44,523 nt of DNA, taken from the NCBI GenBank assembly GCA_017511045.1, contig JAFWLM010000113.1, positions 1-44,523 on the forward strand, in the 5' to 3' direction. This stretch comes from Lachnospiraceae bacterium (GTDB lineage: Bacteria > Bacillota > Clostridia > Lachnospirales > Lachnospiraceae). A program made the position numbers and the translations under genes. Below the pieces are notes generated by a model. It saw only the letters and a list, made by a program, of their open reading frames with translations. It did no database searches and was not told where the DNA came from. Of the stretch, positions 24,206-33,181 are shown in pieces (position 1 is the first letter of the stretch; the number at the start of each line of letters is the position of its first letter).

Positions 24206-25048
24206 ATGTTGAAGAAAATCTCAGCAATCCTTTGTGCGATCTGTCTGATCATTGCTTTCCCGCTTGCCGTTCTTGCGGATACCTCTGCAGTGAAGCTGAT
24301 CGATGATGCGAATCTTCTTTCCTCCGCGGAATATGAGGAGGTTTTAGCTACACTTGAAAATGTCAGCAGCAAATATGATGTGGATATTGCGGTGCTGACG
24401 GTCAATGGCCTTAACGGAAAGCCAATCCGTGATTTCGCTGATGATTATTACGATGAGCATGGCTATGGAACCGGAGAAGATAAATCGGGTGTGCTGTGGG
24501 TCATTGATATGGACAGCAGAGAATCCTATATTACCACCGCTGGTGAAGGAATCAGTGCGGTTACTGATTACGGAAAAGATCTCCTTGCAGGAGAAGTGAA
24601 TCCGTACCTGAGTTCCGGCGATTACAGCGGTGCGATGAAGGCATATGCTGCAACGATGGATAACTATTTCGAACAGGAAAGAGCCGGCACACCGGTAGAT
24701 AACTACGAACAGGAAACAGAACCGGAACCACCTGAGAGAACTGCAGGATCCTATGCTGCAGGAGGTGTCGTTTCTGTAGGTGCAGGTTTTGGCCTTTCCT
24801 TTGCAGCAACAAGCGGCATGAAGCGGAAGATGAAGTCTGTAAGAAGACAGACTTCTGCAACTGCTTATGCAGATCCTCACGGATTGAACTTAAGAGAAAA
24901 TACGGACAGGTACTTGTATCACAGGATCGTAGCTGTACCGATACCGAGAAATGACGGCCCGAGAAACGGGTCTATGGGCGGAGGCTCCAGCGTGCATATG
25001 TCCAGCGGCGGAACGATGCACGGCGGAGGAAGCCTGGGTAAATTCTAA
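24206..25048 (+). CDS. TPM-domain protein (YgcG/YdjH-like)
   Basis: The 280-residue protein has a signal peptide (LKKISAILCAICLIIAFPLAVLA). A TPM domain covers about residues 30-160 (LIDDANLLSSAEYEEV, DVDIAVLTVNGLNGKPIRDFADDYYDEHGYG, GVLWVIDMDSRESYITTAGEG). A membrane helix follows near 190-210, then a basic segment, and the protein ends in a Gly/Ser/His-rich tail (MGGGSSVHMSSGGTMHGGG) typical of the family. TPM proteins are membrane-linked and associate with SPFH or phage-shock modules; activity is not firmly known. The start at 24206 follows AAAGGAGG. It is third in the operon. Confidence 0.88.
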   Translation: MLKKISAILCAICLIIAFPLAVLADTSAVKLIDDANLLSSAEYEEVLATLENVSSKYDVDIAVLTVNGLNGKPIRDFADDYYDEHGYGTGEDKSGVLWVIDMDSRESYITTAGEGISAVTDYGKDLLAGEVNPYLSSGDYSGAMKAYAATMDNYFEQERAGTPVDNYEQETEPEPPERTAGSYAAGGVVSVGAGFGLSFAATSGMKRKMKSVRRQTSATAYADPHGLNLRENTDRYLYHRIVAVPIPRNDGPRNGSMGGGSSVHMSSGGTMHGGGSLGKF

Positions 25049-25078
25049 GAATATAAAACAATTTGGAGACGGTAAATC

Positions 25079-25366
25079 ATGAGCAAAAAAATTAAAACAC
25101 CTGAAGTAAAAGAACTGTTTGAAGCAATCCTGGCTTTGAAAAATGAGGAGGAATGTTTCCTGTTTTTTGAAGATGTCTGCACAACAAATGAAATCCTTTC
25201 ATTTGCACAAAGATATCAGGTAGCAAAACTTCTTGGGGAAAACCGTACTTATCAGGAGATCGCTGAAAAGAGCGGTGCATCCACAGCTACGATCAGCAGA
25301 GTGAAACGCTCTATCGATGATGGCAGCGGCGGATATGAAATGATATTCAAGAGGTTAAAGAAATAA
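25079..25366 (+). CDS. TrpR-like regulator of the YerC/YecD family
   Basis: The 95-residue protein has a TrpR-type helix-turn-helix: LSFAQRYQVAKLLGENRTYQEIAEKSGASTATISRVKRSI. Members of the YerC/YecD branch are short DNA-binding proteins of unsettled ligand, frequently placed directly before pcrA in Firmicutes, as here. GGAGACGG lies upstream of the ATG. It is 6 bases from the helicase start, so they are one unit. Confidence 0.9.
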   Translation: MSKKIKTPEVKELFEAILALKNEEECFLFFEDVCTTNEILSFAQRYQVAKLLGENRTYQEIAEKSGASTATISRVKRSIDDGSGGYEMIFKRLKK

Positions 25367-25372
25367 CTAGTT

Positions 25373-27604
25373 ATGGAAGCTTATATTGAAATCTTAAATA
25401 ATATGCAGAAAGAAGCGGTTCTTTGTACAGAAGGACCGCTTCTTATACTGGCGGGAGCAGGTTCCGGAAAGACCCGTGTGATCACAAACCGGATCGCGTA
25501 TCTGATCAAGGAAAAGGGAGTGAGCCCGAAATCGATCCTTGCCATTACCTTTACAAATAAAGCGGCAGCTGAAATGAGGGAGAGGGTCGAAGGACTTGTT
25601 GGAATGGATGCAGGCGGGGCATGGATCAGCACCTTTCATTCGGCCTGCGTCAGGATCTTAAGAATGTACAGCCATCTGATCGGCTATGACAATAATTTTA
25701 CGATCTATGATACGGATGATCAGAAGACGGTAATCAAAAATATTTGCAAAAAGTTTGAGATCGATACAAAACGCTTTAAAGAAAAGTGGTTTATGGGCCA
25801 GATCTCATCTGCAAAAGACGAACTGATCAGTGAGGGCCAGTTTGAGCTGGATGCTTCCGGGGATTTTTATCTGGAAAAAGTTGCGAGAGTCTATACGGAG
25901 TATCAGAAGGAATTGAAGCGTAACAATGCCTTTGATTTTGATGACCTGATCGTTAAGACGGTGGAACTCTTTAAACAGCATCCGGATATTCTGGAACGTT
26001 TTCAGGAACGATTCCGTTATATCTCCGTGGATGAGTATCAGGATACCAATACAGCTCAGTTTGTCTTTGTGAGCCTGATCGCCAAAAAATATCAGAATAT
26101 CTGCGTGGTCGGTGATGATGACCAGTCGATCTATAAATTCCGCGGAGCGAACATCGGAAATATCCTGAACTTTGAAAAAGTCTTTCCGAAAGCCAAGGTG
26201 ATCCGTTTGGAGCAGAACTATCGTTCCACACAGAATATCTTAGATGCGGCGAATAATGTGATCAAAAATAACAAGAACCGCAAAGCAAAGAAACTGTGGA
26301 CGGAAAATGATGCGGGAGCCATGATCAAGCTGTTCCATGTGGAAAACTCCTATGTGGAAGCGGACAGAGTGGTGAGCCAGATCAAAGAGTTCGTGGATGA
26401 AGGCTATAAGCTCAACGACTGTGCCTGCCTGTACCGGACGAACGCACAGTCCCGCGCACTGGAGGAGGCGTTCTTAAGAGCGAATATTCCGTATAAGATC
26501 GTCGGTGGCGTCAACTTCTATCAGAGAAAAGAGATCAAAGATGTTCTTGCTTATTTAAAGACGATCGATAATGCAAGAGACGATGTTGCCGTGCGGCGCA
26601 TCATCAATGTTCCGAAAAGAGGTTTAGGCGCAGCTGCTGTGAATGCTGTCCAGCGGGTGGCGGATGACAGGGAGATTAATTTCTTTGCAGCGATCGATGA
26701 TGGTGTCAATGAGGGACTCTTTGGAAAACCCGGAGAGAAACTGCGCGAATTCCGGAATATGATCGAGGATCTGAAAGAGAGTGCTTCCCAGATCAGTCTT
26801 CATGAACTCATGGATGAGGTTCTGGAAAAAACCGGCTACCTGAAAGAGCTGGAAGCAGAAAACACGGTTGAAGCACAGACAAGGATCGAAAACATCGACG
26901 AATTGATCAACAAGGCTGTCTCCTATGAGGACAGTGCAGATGATCCTTCCTTAAGCGGATTTCTGGAAGAGGTCTCACTGATCGCAGATATTGATTCCTG
27001 GTCAGCGGATTCGGACTACGTTTCTTTGATCACGGTCCATTCCGCAAAAGGATTGGAGTTTACCAATGTCTTTCTCTGCGGCATGGAAGACGGGCTGTTC
27101 CCGATGAATGCTGCGATCTGTTCGGAGGATGAGACAGACCTGGAAGAAGAGAGAAGACTGGCGTATGTGGCGATAACCAGAGCAAAAAAGAATCTGATCA
27201 TTACAGCATCCCGTATGCGTATGGTAAGAGGGGAGACGATGGTCTCCATCATCTCCAGATTCGTAAGGGAGATCCCGGTGGATCTGATCGAACCGGATAG
27301 AGAAAATATCTACGTGGCATCCAAACCGTCTGAATACAATGGAGGACTTCCTTCCAAACGGGCGAGCAAGGAGGAGTTTTTCAGAAAACCATATGCTTCT
27401 TCTGCTGCAGAGAAAAAGTTTTCCTCCGGGGAAAAAGCTGCTCTTGAATACAAAGAAGGCGACCGTGTTGCCCACATGAAATTCGGAGAAGGCATTGTAG
27501 CAAAGATCGTGGATGGCGGCAGAGACTATGAAGTGACAGTTGATTTTGACGATGTCGGAACAAAGAAGATGTTTGCCTCTTTTGCGAAACTGAAAAAAGT
27601 ATGA
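25373..27604 (+). CDS. pcrA: ATP-dependent DNA helicase PcrA (UvrD/Rep family)
   Basis: The 743-residue helicase has all superfamily 1A motifs in order: LLILAGAGSGKTRVI (Walker A, near residue 25), STFHSACVRIL, VDEYQDTN (Walker B), VVGDDDQSIYKFRGA (motif III), LEQNYRSTQNI (IV), LITVHSAKGLEF (V) and YVAITRAKK (VI). It ends in a Tudor-like domain (YKEGDRVAHMKFGEGIV), which in PcrA contacts RNA polymerase. It unwinds DNA 3'-5' in repair and clears transcription-replication conflicts. Length is normal. The ATG lies close behind yerC with only a weak ribosome binding site, suggesting coupling. Confidence 0.97.
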   Translation: MEAYIEILNNMQKEAVLCTEGPLLILAGAGSGKTRVITNRIAYLIKEKGVSPKSILAITFTNKAAAEMRERVEGLVGMDAGGAWISTFHSACVRILRMYSHLIGYDNNFTIYDTDDQKTVIKNICKKFEIDTKRFKEKWFMGQISSAKDELISEGQFELDASGDFYLEKVARVYTEYQKELKRNNAFDFDDLIVKTVELFKQHPDILERFQERFRYISVDEYQDTNTAQFVFVSLIAKKYQNICVVGDDDQSIYKFRGANIGNILNFEKVFPKAKVIRLEQNYRSTQNILDAANNVIKNNKNRKAKKLWTENDAGAMIKLFHVENSYVEADRVVSQIKEFVDEGYKLNDCACLYRTNAQSRALEEAFLRANIPYKIVGGVNFYQRKEIKDVLAYLKTIDNARDDVAVRRIINVPKRGLGAAAVNAVQRVADDREINFFAAIDDGVNEGLFGKPGEKLREFRNMIEDLKESASQISLHELMDEVLEKTGYLKELEAENTVEAQTRIENIDELINKAVSYEDSADDPSLSGFLEEVSLIADIDSWSADSDYVSLITVHSAKGLEFTNVFLCGMEDGLFPMNAAICSEDETDLEEERRLAYVAITRAKKNLIITASRMRMVRGETMVSIISRFVREIPVDLIEPDRENIYVASKPSEYNGGLPSKRASKEEFFRKPYASSAAEKKFSSGEKAALEYKEGDRVAHMKFGEGIVAKIVDGGRDYEVTVDFDDVGTKKMFASFAKLKKV

Positions 27605-27620
27605 AATCTGCCTCGGGATG

Positions 27621-27649
27621 TTGCAAAAATGAGCTGATTATCTTATCAT
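27621..27649 (+). promoter_or_regulatory. Promoter for the small membrane protein / rRNA methyltransferase pair
   Basis: TTGCAA (27621-27626), a 17-base spacer and TATCAT (27644-27649) lie between pcrA and the small gene. The -10 sits inside a 7-bp palindrome (TATCTTA-TCA-TAAGATA, 27639-27655). Confidence 0.55.
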
Positions 27650-27673
27650 AAGATACAGAAAAGGATGATCTTT

Positions 27674-28009
27674 ATGAAAAAGAAATTGATCAAATTAGCA
27701 GCAACAATATATTTAAAGAGAAAGGTGAACAAAATGGAAAAAACACTGGGAGAAGTTATTCAGCTGACAAAACTGAATGAATTAATGAAAAAGACAGAAA
27801 AGAATGAGAAAGTCGGCAAGATCGTGAAAATTGTTCTGATCTGCACAGGTGCTTTTGCACTTCTTGCCGGTGTAGGATTTTTAGTATATAAACTCCTTGG
27901 CAGACGTACAGATGATTACGATCTTTATGATGATCTGGACAATTATTATGACGAGGCAGATCACTACGATATCGACTTAGACGCACATGAAGCTGACTTT
28001 GCTGAATAA
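27674..28009 (+). CDS. Small membrane protein with acidic Tyr/Asp-rich tail, unknown function
   Basis: The product is about 111 residues. A basic N-terminal part (KKKLIKLAATIYLKRKVNK, possibly amphipathic) and a lysine-rich helix come first. One membrane helix follows (IVKIVLICTGAFALLAGVGFLVY), then about 35 residues almost entirely Asp, Tyr, Glu and His. I recognise no family. AAAAGG favours the ATG at 27674; a second candidate at 27734 also has AAAGG 8 bases upstream, so the N terminus is unsure. The stop overlaps the methyltransferase ATG (TAATG), which indicates translational coupling. Confidence 0.65.
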   Translation: MKKKLIKLAATIYLKRKVNKMEKTLGEVIQLTKLNELMKKTEKNEKVGKIVKIVLICTGAFALLAGVGFLVYKLLGRRTDDYDLYDDLDNYYDEADHYDIDLDAHEADFAE

Positions 28010-29346
28010 TGAGTAAAAAGAAAAAACAAAAATTAGATGTAACTCCGTATGAGGACAGAGAACAGCTCTGTCCTCATTTTGGTCTATGCGGCGGATGCAC
28101 ATATCAGAAGATCTCCTATGAAAAACAGATGGAGATCAAAGCGAAAGAAGTGGAAGGCCTTCTTCGAAGCGTCTATCCGGACTTCCTTTTTGAAGGCATC
28201 ATTCCGAGCCCATCTGAGACCGGCTACCGCAATAAAATGGAATTTACTTTTGGGGATACCTGCAAGGATGGTCCCTTTGCCTTAGGACTCCATCAAAAGG
28301 GGAGTTTCATGAATATCGTGGACATCCGGGAATGTATTCTGGTACATCCGGATATGAACCTGATCCGGAATGCGGTTCGGGATTTTTTTGCCGGCTTGTA
28401 TGAATCCGGACAGATCGATTTTAAGAATAATAAAACGCAGCGTGGATACCTGAGGCACTTGCTGTTAAGACGCGCTGCAAAAAACGGTGAGATCCTGGTG
28501 GCACTGGTTACGACATCTCCGGGAAAGAGCCAGGTTCCTGAATTTGCCTCTATCAAAGATCGTAATGAAATTCTGAAAGATACCCCGAAGCTATCTGAAA
28601 ATCCATACGAAGAGCATGTATTATATGGCTTTTTAAAAACGGTTTGGGGACTGGAAGAGAAGGGCGCTCTGAAAGGAAAGATCGCCGGTATCCTGCATAT
28701 CACAAACGACGCCGTTTCTGATGTTGTAAAAAGTGACCGTACGGATATTTTATATGGCGGTGAAGCGATCAACGAAGAAGTACTGGGACTCAAGTTTCAA
28801 ATTTCTCCGTTTTCCTTCTTCCAGACGAATACGCTGGGAGCAGAAAAGCTTTATGAAAAAGCAAGAGAGTATGCAGCAGAGGCAGGGATTAAAGCTGGGG
28901 GCAAGAAGACGGGGATTCTGTTTGACCTCTACAGCGGGACTGGAACGATCGCGCAGCTGATGGCTCCGGCAGCAGAGAAGGTGATCGGAGTTGAGATCGT
29001 GGAAGAAGCGGTGGAAGCCGCAAAAGAAAATGCAAAACGAAATGAGATAGAGAACGTTTCCTTTATTGCCGGTGACGTATTAAAGGTTCTGGATGAACTT
29101 CCAAAACCGGATGCGATCATTCTCGATCCGCCAAGAGAAGGCATCAATCCGAAGGCGCTCGGAAAAATCTTAAGTTATGGGGTGGATTCAATCGTGTATG
29201 TCAGCTGTAAGCCGACCTCGCTTGCCCGTGATCTTGAGTCTTTCCGGATCGCTGGCTATACGCTGGTGAAAGCCTGCTGCAAGGATATGTTTCCGCAGAC
29301 GCCTCATTGTGAGACCGTTGCCCTGATCACAAAGCAGAAGCAATGA
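28009..29346 (+). CDS. RlmD/RlmCD-type 23S rRNA (uracil-5-)-methyltransferase, no TRAM domain
   Basis: This 445-residue protein of the TrmA/RumA family begins almost at its iron-sulfur motif, CPHFGLCGGC (C-x5-C-x2-C), with a likely fourth Cys in IRECILVHP. The SAM domain has FDLYSGTGTIAQ, VIGVEIVEEAVEAA, DPPREGINPKAL with the catalytic Asp/Pro loop, and YVSCKPTSLARDL with the nucleophilic Cys. It should make m5U in 23S rRNA from SAM; the exact uracil is not readable. It lacks the N-terminal TRAM RNA-binding domain usual in RumA. It is coupled to the small membrane gene upstream. Confidence 0.9.
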   Translation: MSKKKKQKLDVTPYEDREQLCPHFGLCGGCTYQKISYEKQMEIKAKEVEGLLRSVYPDFLFEGIIPSPSETGYRNKMEFTFGDTCKDGPFALGLHQKGSFMNIVDIRECILVHPDMNLIRNAVRDFFAGLYESGQIDFKNNKTQRGYLRHLLLRRAAKNGEILVALVTTSPGKSQVPEFASIKDRNEILKDTPKLSENPYEEHVLYGFLKTVWGLEEKGALKGKIAGILHITNDAVSDVVKSDRTDILYGGEAINEEVLGLKFQISPFSFFQTNTLGAEKLYEKAREYAAEAGIKAGGKKTGILFDLYSGTGTIAQLMAPAAEKVIGVEIVEEAVEAAKENAKRNEIENVSFIAGDVLKVLDELPKPDAIILDPPREGINPKALGKILSYGVDSIVYVSCKPTSLARDLESFRIAGYTLVKACCKDMFPQTPHCETVALITKQKQ

Positions 29347-29371
29347 TCTGTATTTTGAAAAGAGTGAAAAA

Positions 29372-30013
29372 ATGATTGATGTAACAAAAGATTCTTCCAA
29401 TTTTGTATTAGTGGCTGATTATATTCCTGCAGTTATTCAGGAGATCCGCTATTATTCGTCCTACAATTTTATCGGTGACCGGATCGACGGATATGAAGCC
29501 CCGGTGGCACTTTTGACCAGAGAGGCTGCAAGAGCGCTGAAGTATGTGAGTGGTGAAATGTTCGTAAAGGGATACCGCCTTAAGATCTTTGATGCTTACC
29601 GTCCGACAACCGCAGTCCGCCATTTTATTCTTTGGGGAATCGAAGATACAGATATCCGGATGAAACCCTATTTCTATCCTGATCTTGAAAAGCAGGAATT
29701 ATTTGCAAAGGGCTATATTGCGAAACAGTCGAGTCACAGCAGAGGCAGTACGGTCGATCTGACACTTCTGGACATGACAACGGGAAAAGAAGTGGATATG
29801 GGAAGTCCGTTTGACTTTTTTGCTGAGATATCCCATCCGGATTATAAAGGCATCACGGATGAGCAATTTGAAAACCGGATGTTTTTACAGGATGCAATGA
29901 AGAGAGCGGGTTTCCTGCCGATCGATTGTGAATGGTGGCATTTCACTTTAGCGGATGAGCCTTATCCTGATACTTATTTCCAATTTCCGGTCACGCTGAA
30001 AGATTTTATTTAA
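29372..30013 (+). CDS. VanX/DdpX-like D-alanyl-D-alanine dipeptidase (peptidase M15D)
   Basis: The 213-residue protein has the VanX zinc site and catalytic set: SSHSRGSTVDLTL (His and Asp ligands in S-x-H-x-x-G-x-x-x-D), EWWHF (catalytic Glu and third zinc His), and DAYRP (transition-state Arg). It hydrolyses D-Ala-D-Ala or similar dipeptides. No signal peptide is visible, so it is probably cytosolic. No vanA/vanH genes are nearby, so cell-wall turnover or dipeptide use is more likely than glycopeptide resistance. Its stop overlaps by 4 bases the end of the convergent MATE gene. Confidence 0.92.
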   Translation: MIDVTKDSSNFVLVADYIPAVIQEIRYYSSYNFIGDRIDGYEAPVALLTREAARALKYVSGEMFVKGYRLKIFDAYRPTTAVRHFILWGIEDTDIRMKPYFYPDLEKQELFAKGYIAKQSSHSRGSTVDLTLLDMTTGKEVDMGSPFDFFAEISHPDYKGITDEQFENRMFLQDAMKRAGFLPIDCEWWHFTLADEPYPDTYFQFPVTLKDFI

Positions 30014-31404
30014 GCAATCTTGTCGTCGGATACTAGATTGACGACCCATTTCTTTGATTTCAGCATAAAGAAACCAATCAGGCATTTAATGACTTCGAGG
30101 CAGTTTACAAGAATGTAAACGGTCACGATGTTGATGTCTGTAAAACGGGTCAGTACAAAGGCGAGCGGGACATAGGCCACCCAGATCAGAAAACTGTCAA
30201 AGATAAATGTAATGATCGTTTTTCCACCGGTTCGCAAAGTGAAATAACAGCAGTTGGTATAGCCGTATAATGGGAGAAAACACGCAGTAATCAACAGAAA
30301 ATCATTCGCCAGTTCCTTTACTGCAGGGGTCGTATTATAGATTCCGGAAATCAGAGGAGCGATCAGAGCCAGAATAATTCCTAATACGATACACATGACG
30401 ATAGTAAGCGCGATGATCTGTTTATCCTCTTTGACTGCCTCGTCTTTCTTTCCGGCACCGAGTTTTTGGCCGATGATGATCGCAATGGCGGAGCCGGTTG
30501 CCATCATGGCGCTGAAAAACAGATTGCTGATCGTAGATGAAATATTGGTTGCTGAGACGACCTCCAGTCCCCTTACAGAATAACACTGATTCTGCATTGC
30601 CATGCCGGCAGACCAGAGCACTTCATTCACCAGAAGAGGTGCTCCTTTTATTGCGATCTCCCGAACAAGCCCCTTTGGTATTTTCAGCGTTTTTAAGAGT
30701 CCCTCGAAGAACGGGAATTTTTCTTTTTTGGAATGTGTATAAGCAATCAGGATAATGCATTCTGCAAAACGGGCAATGACGGTTGCGATTGCAGCACCTT
30801 CCGCACCGAGAGCCGGAAGACCCAGCTTTCCGAAGATCAGGATATAGTTTCCAACCAGGTTCACGGCAACTGCAATGATGCTGGCCTTCATCGGGAACAC
30901 CGTATCTTTGGTTTCTCTCAAAGAACTGGAATAGACCTGCGACAGGGAAAACGGCAGGAGCTGGATCATCATGATATGAAGGTAGTTGAAACTGTGGGTG
31001 AATGTTTCTTTCAGATCCAGGGCTTCGTTTCCTTCATGCAGGAACGCGTTGATCAGTCCGGAGCCTCCGGTCCAGAAGATCAGGGCAAAGATCACAGAGG
31101 CGGCGACTGCGATGTAAAGCTTCATCCGGATCGAATTCGTGATCCCTTTATTATCCCCTTTACCATAGAATTGCGCAGTATAGATCCCGGCACCCGCCAG
31201 ACCTCCGAAAATGCAGAGGTTAAAGACAAAGATCAGCTGGTTGGCAATTGCGACACCTGACATCGCTTCCGTTCCGACCTGACCGACCATGATGTTGTCT
31301 AACAGACTGACAAAGTTCGTAATGACATTCTGAAGAAGAACAGGTGCCATGATCGTGAAGACATATTTATAAAACTGTTTGGAACCGATGTATTGTTTTA
31401 CCAT
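30010..31404 (-). CDS. MATE family multidrug efflux transporter
   Basis: The 464-residue protein has 12 hydrophobic helices in two halves. The N-terminal half has PVLLQNVITNFVSLLDNIMVGQVGTEAMSGVAIANQL and QFYGKGDNKGI; the second half has GAPLLVNEVLWSAGMAMQNQCYSVRG and IGQKLGAGKKDEA, typical MATE features. It would export organic cations or other compounds using a Na+ or H+ gradient; the substrate is unknown. AAAGGA precedes the ATG. It is transcribed away from the beta-CASP nuclease gene from a consensus promoter with a palindrome across its -10. Confidence 0.93.
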   Translation of the reverse strand: MVKQYIGSKQFYKYVFTIMAPVLLQNVITNFVSLLDNIMVGQVGTEAMSGVAIANQLIFVFNLCIFGGLAGAGIYTAQFYGKGDNKGITNSIRMKLYIAVAASVIFALIFWTGGSGLINAFLHEGNEALDLKETFTHSFNYLHIMMIQLLPFSLSQVYSSSLRETKDTVFPMKASIIAVAVNLVGNYILIFGKLGLPALGAEGAAIATVIARFAECIILIAYTHSKKEKFPFFEGLLKTLKIPKGLVREIAIKGAPLLVNEVLWSAGMAMQNQCYSVRGLEVVSATNISSTISNLFFSAMMATGSAIAIIIGQKLGAGKKDEAVKEDKQIIALTIVMCIVLGIILALIAPLISGIYNTTPAVKELANDFLLITACFLPLYGYTNCCYFTLRTGGKTIITFIFDSFLIWVAYVPLAFVLTRFTDINIVTVYILVNCLEVIKCLIGFFMLKSKKWVVNLVSDDKIA

Positions 31405-31432
31405 TTCTGCAATCCTTTGTTCAAAGCGAACC

Positions 31433-31466
31433 CGTGTATTATAACACGCATATGGCCATTTGCCAA
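31433..31466 (-). promoter_or_regulatory. MATE gene promoter with palindromic -10
   Basis: On the minus strand TTGGCA (complement of 31461-31466), a 17-base spacer and TATAAT (complement of 31438-31443) form a near-consensus promoter. CGTGT and ACACG arms (31433-31437 and 31444-31448) flank the -10 exactly, a possible operator. Confidence 0.7.
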
Positions 31467-31567
31467 AATAATTGAGGGATGGTCTAAGATGCTGGAAGTT
31501 AGAACGTGATTGGCTTATAATACTTATATCAAACAGCTTTTCTCAGCATATAGGAACGGAGGCAGAT

Positions 31568-33172
31568 ATGAAACTTACCTTTATTGGCGCAGATCATGAA
31601 GTTACAGGTTCATGCACATTGATCGAAGCCTGCGGAAAAAATATTCTGGTCGACTGTGGCCTGGAACAGGGGAAAGATACCTACGTGAATTGTGAGATTC
31701 CGGTCGAGGCGGAAAAGATCGATGCGCTCTTTCTTACCCACGCGCATATCGATCATTCCGGAAAGATCCCTGCACTCGTAAAAGCCGGATTCCATGGTCC
31801 AATCTATGCAACGGACGCCACCGGAAAGCTCTGTGACATCATGCTGAAGGACTCTGCGCATATTCAGGAAAGTGAAGCAGAGTGGAAAAACAGAAAGGCG
31901 AAAAGGGCAGGAGGAGAGATCGTTGAACCGATCTATACGGTTCAGGATGCGGAAGCCAGCATGAAGCTCTTTAAATCCTGTTTTTATGATGAAGACTATC
32001 AGGTCTTTGATCAGATCAGGATCCGCTTTTTAGATGCAGGGCATCTTCTTGGATCCTCCAGCATTTTAGTAACGATCACGGAAGACGATGAGACAAGGAC
32101 CATTCTTTTCTCAGGTGATGTCGGAAATGTTGACCGCCCGCTGATCCGTGATCCGCAAAAACCTGATGAAGCAGACTTTGTTATTATTGAGTCGACCTAC
32201 GGAGACCGTACTCATGGAGAGCGGATCGATTATGTGGCCCAGCTTTCTGAGATCATTCAGAGAACACTGGACCGGGGCGGAAATGTTGTGATCCCGTCCT
32301 TTGCCATCGGCCGGACGCAGATCCTGTTATATCTGATCCGTATCATAAAGGAGCAGGGTCTTGTTAAAGGACATGATAACTTTCCGGTCTATGTCGACAG
32401 CCCTCTGGCAGTTGAAGCAACAGCCATCTATTCTTCGCCGCTAACGTCCTTTTTTGACGAGGAAGCTTTGGAACTTTTAGCAAAAGGGATCAATCCGATC
32501 CGTTTTGAGAATCTTCATCTATCTGTTACCACCGATGAATCCAAACAGATCAATTTTGACCGCGAGCCGAAGGTCATCCTTTCGGCATCCGGTATGTGTG
32601 AAGCGGGACGTATCCGCCATCATTTAAAGCATAATCTCTGGAGACCGGAGTCGACAGTCGTATTTGTAGGCTACCAGGTAGAGGGAACGCTTGGACGGAA
32701 GATCAAAAACGGTGCTGATAAGATCAAGCTGTTTAATGAGGAGATCGCCGTAAAAGCGGAAGTGCTTGAGCTTGCGGATATCAGCGGGCATGCAGACAGA
32801 GATATGCTGCTTGACTGGCTGGGAAATTTAAAACAGGCACCAAGAAAAGTGTTTGTGAATCACGGTGATGATGAGGTCTGTGATATCTTTGCGGACAGCA
32901 TTCGTGAGAAACTGGGATTTGATGCTGTCGCACCGTACAGCGGAGATGCATTTGACCTGCTTTCAGAAGACTTTACGGAAAGAGCTGCCATTGTTAAAGC
33001 AGTAAAGAAAAAACAGGCTGCGCATGAAAAAGTATCTGCAGTTTATAATGCACTTTTAGAAGCAGGACAGCGCCTGCTGCGTGTTATTGAGAAAAACAAG
33101 GGCGGCGCGAATAAAGATCTGGAAAAATTCACGGAGAGGATCAATTCACTTTGTGACCGGTATGAGAGATAG
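31568..33172 (+). CDS. Metallo-beta-lactamase / beta-CASP ribonuclease (CPSF73-like)
   Basis: The 534-residue protein shows the metallo-beta-lactamase motifs ADHEVTGSC, THAHIDHSG (residues 57-65), DAGHLLGSS and FSGDVGN. The beta-CASP region has SFAIGRTQILLYLI, VYVDSPLAVEAT, VILSASGMCEAGRI, VGYQVEGTLGR and SGHADR. This bacterial CPSF73/Ysh1-like class has RNA endo- or exonuclease activity dependent on two zinc ions. About 70 C-terminal residues beyond the core are helical and charged. The start at 31568 is fixed by GGAGG 6 bases upstream. TATAAT at 31516-31521 is a likely -10. The RNA target is unknown. Confidence 0.92.
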   Translation: MKLTFIGADHEVTGSCTLIEACGKNILVDCGLEQGKDTYVNCEIPVEAEKIDALFLTHAHIDHSGKIPALVKAGFHGPIYATDATGKLCDIMLKDSAHIQESEAEWKNRKAKRAGGEIVEPIYTVQDAEASMKLFKSCFYDEDYQVFDQIRIRFLDAGHLLGSSSILVTITEDDETRTILFSGDVGNVDRPLIRDPQKPDEADFVIIESTYGDRTHGERIDYVAQLSEIIQRTLDRGGNVVIPSFAIGRTQILLYLIRIIKEQGLVKGHDNFPVYVDSPLAVEATAIYSSPLTSFFDEEALELLAKGINPIRFENLHLSVTTDESKQINFDREPKVILSASGMCEAGRIRHHLKHNLWRPESTVVFVGYQVEGTLGRKIKNGADKIKLFNEEIAVKAEVLELADISGHADRDMLLDWLGNLKQAPRKVFVNHGDDEVCDIFADSIREKLGFDAVAPYSGDAFDLLSEDFTERAAIVKAVKKKQAAHEKVSAVYNALLEAGQRLLRVIEKNKGGANKDLEKFTERINSLCDRYER

Positions 33173-33181
33173 AAAAACGTA

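Noticed and set aside
24344-24880. 178-residue Cys/Ser-rich minus-strand frame
   Set aside because: It is the mirror of the TPM-domain gene, whose signal peptide, TPM motifs and start site are clear.
29372-30013. Glycopeptide resistance locus
   Set aside because: The VanX-like dipeptidase stands without vanH, vanA, vanS or vanR. A housekeeping dipeptidase role is more likely.
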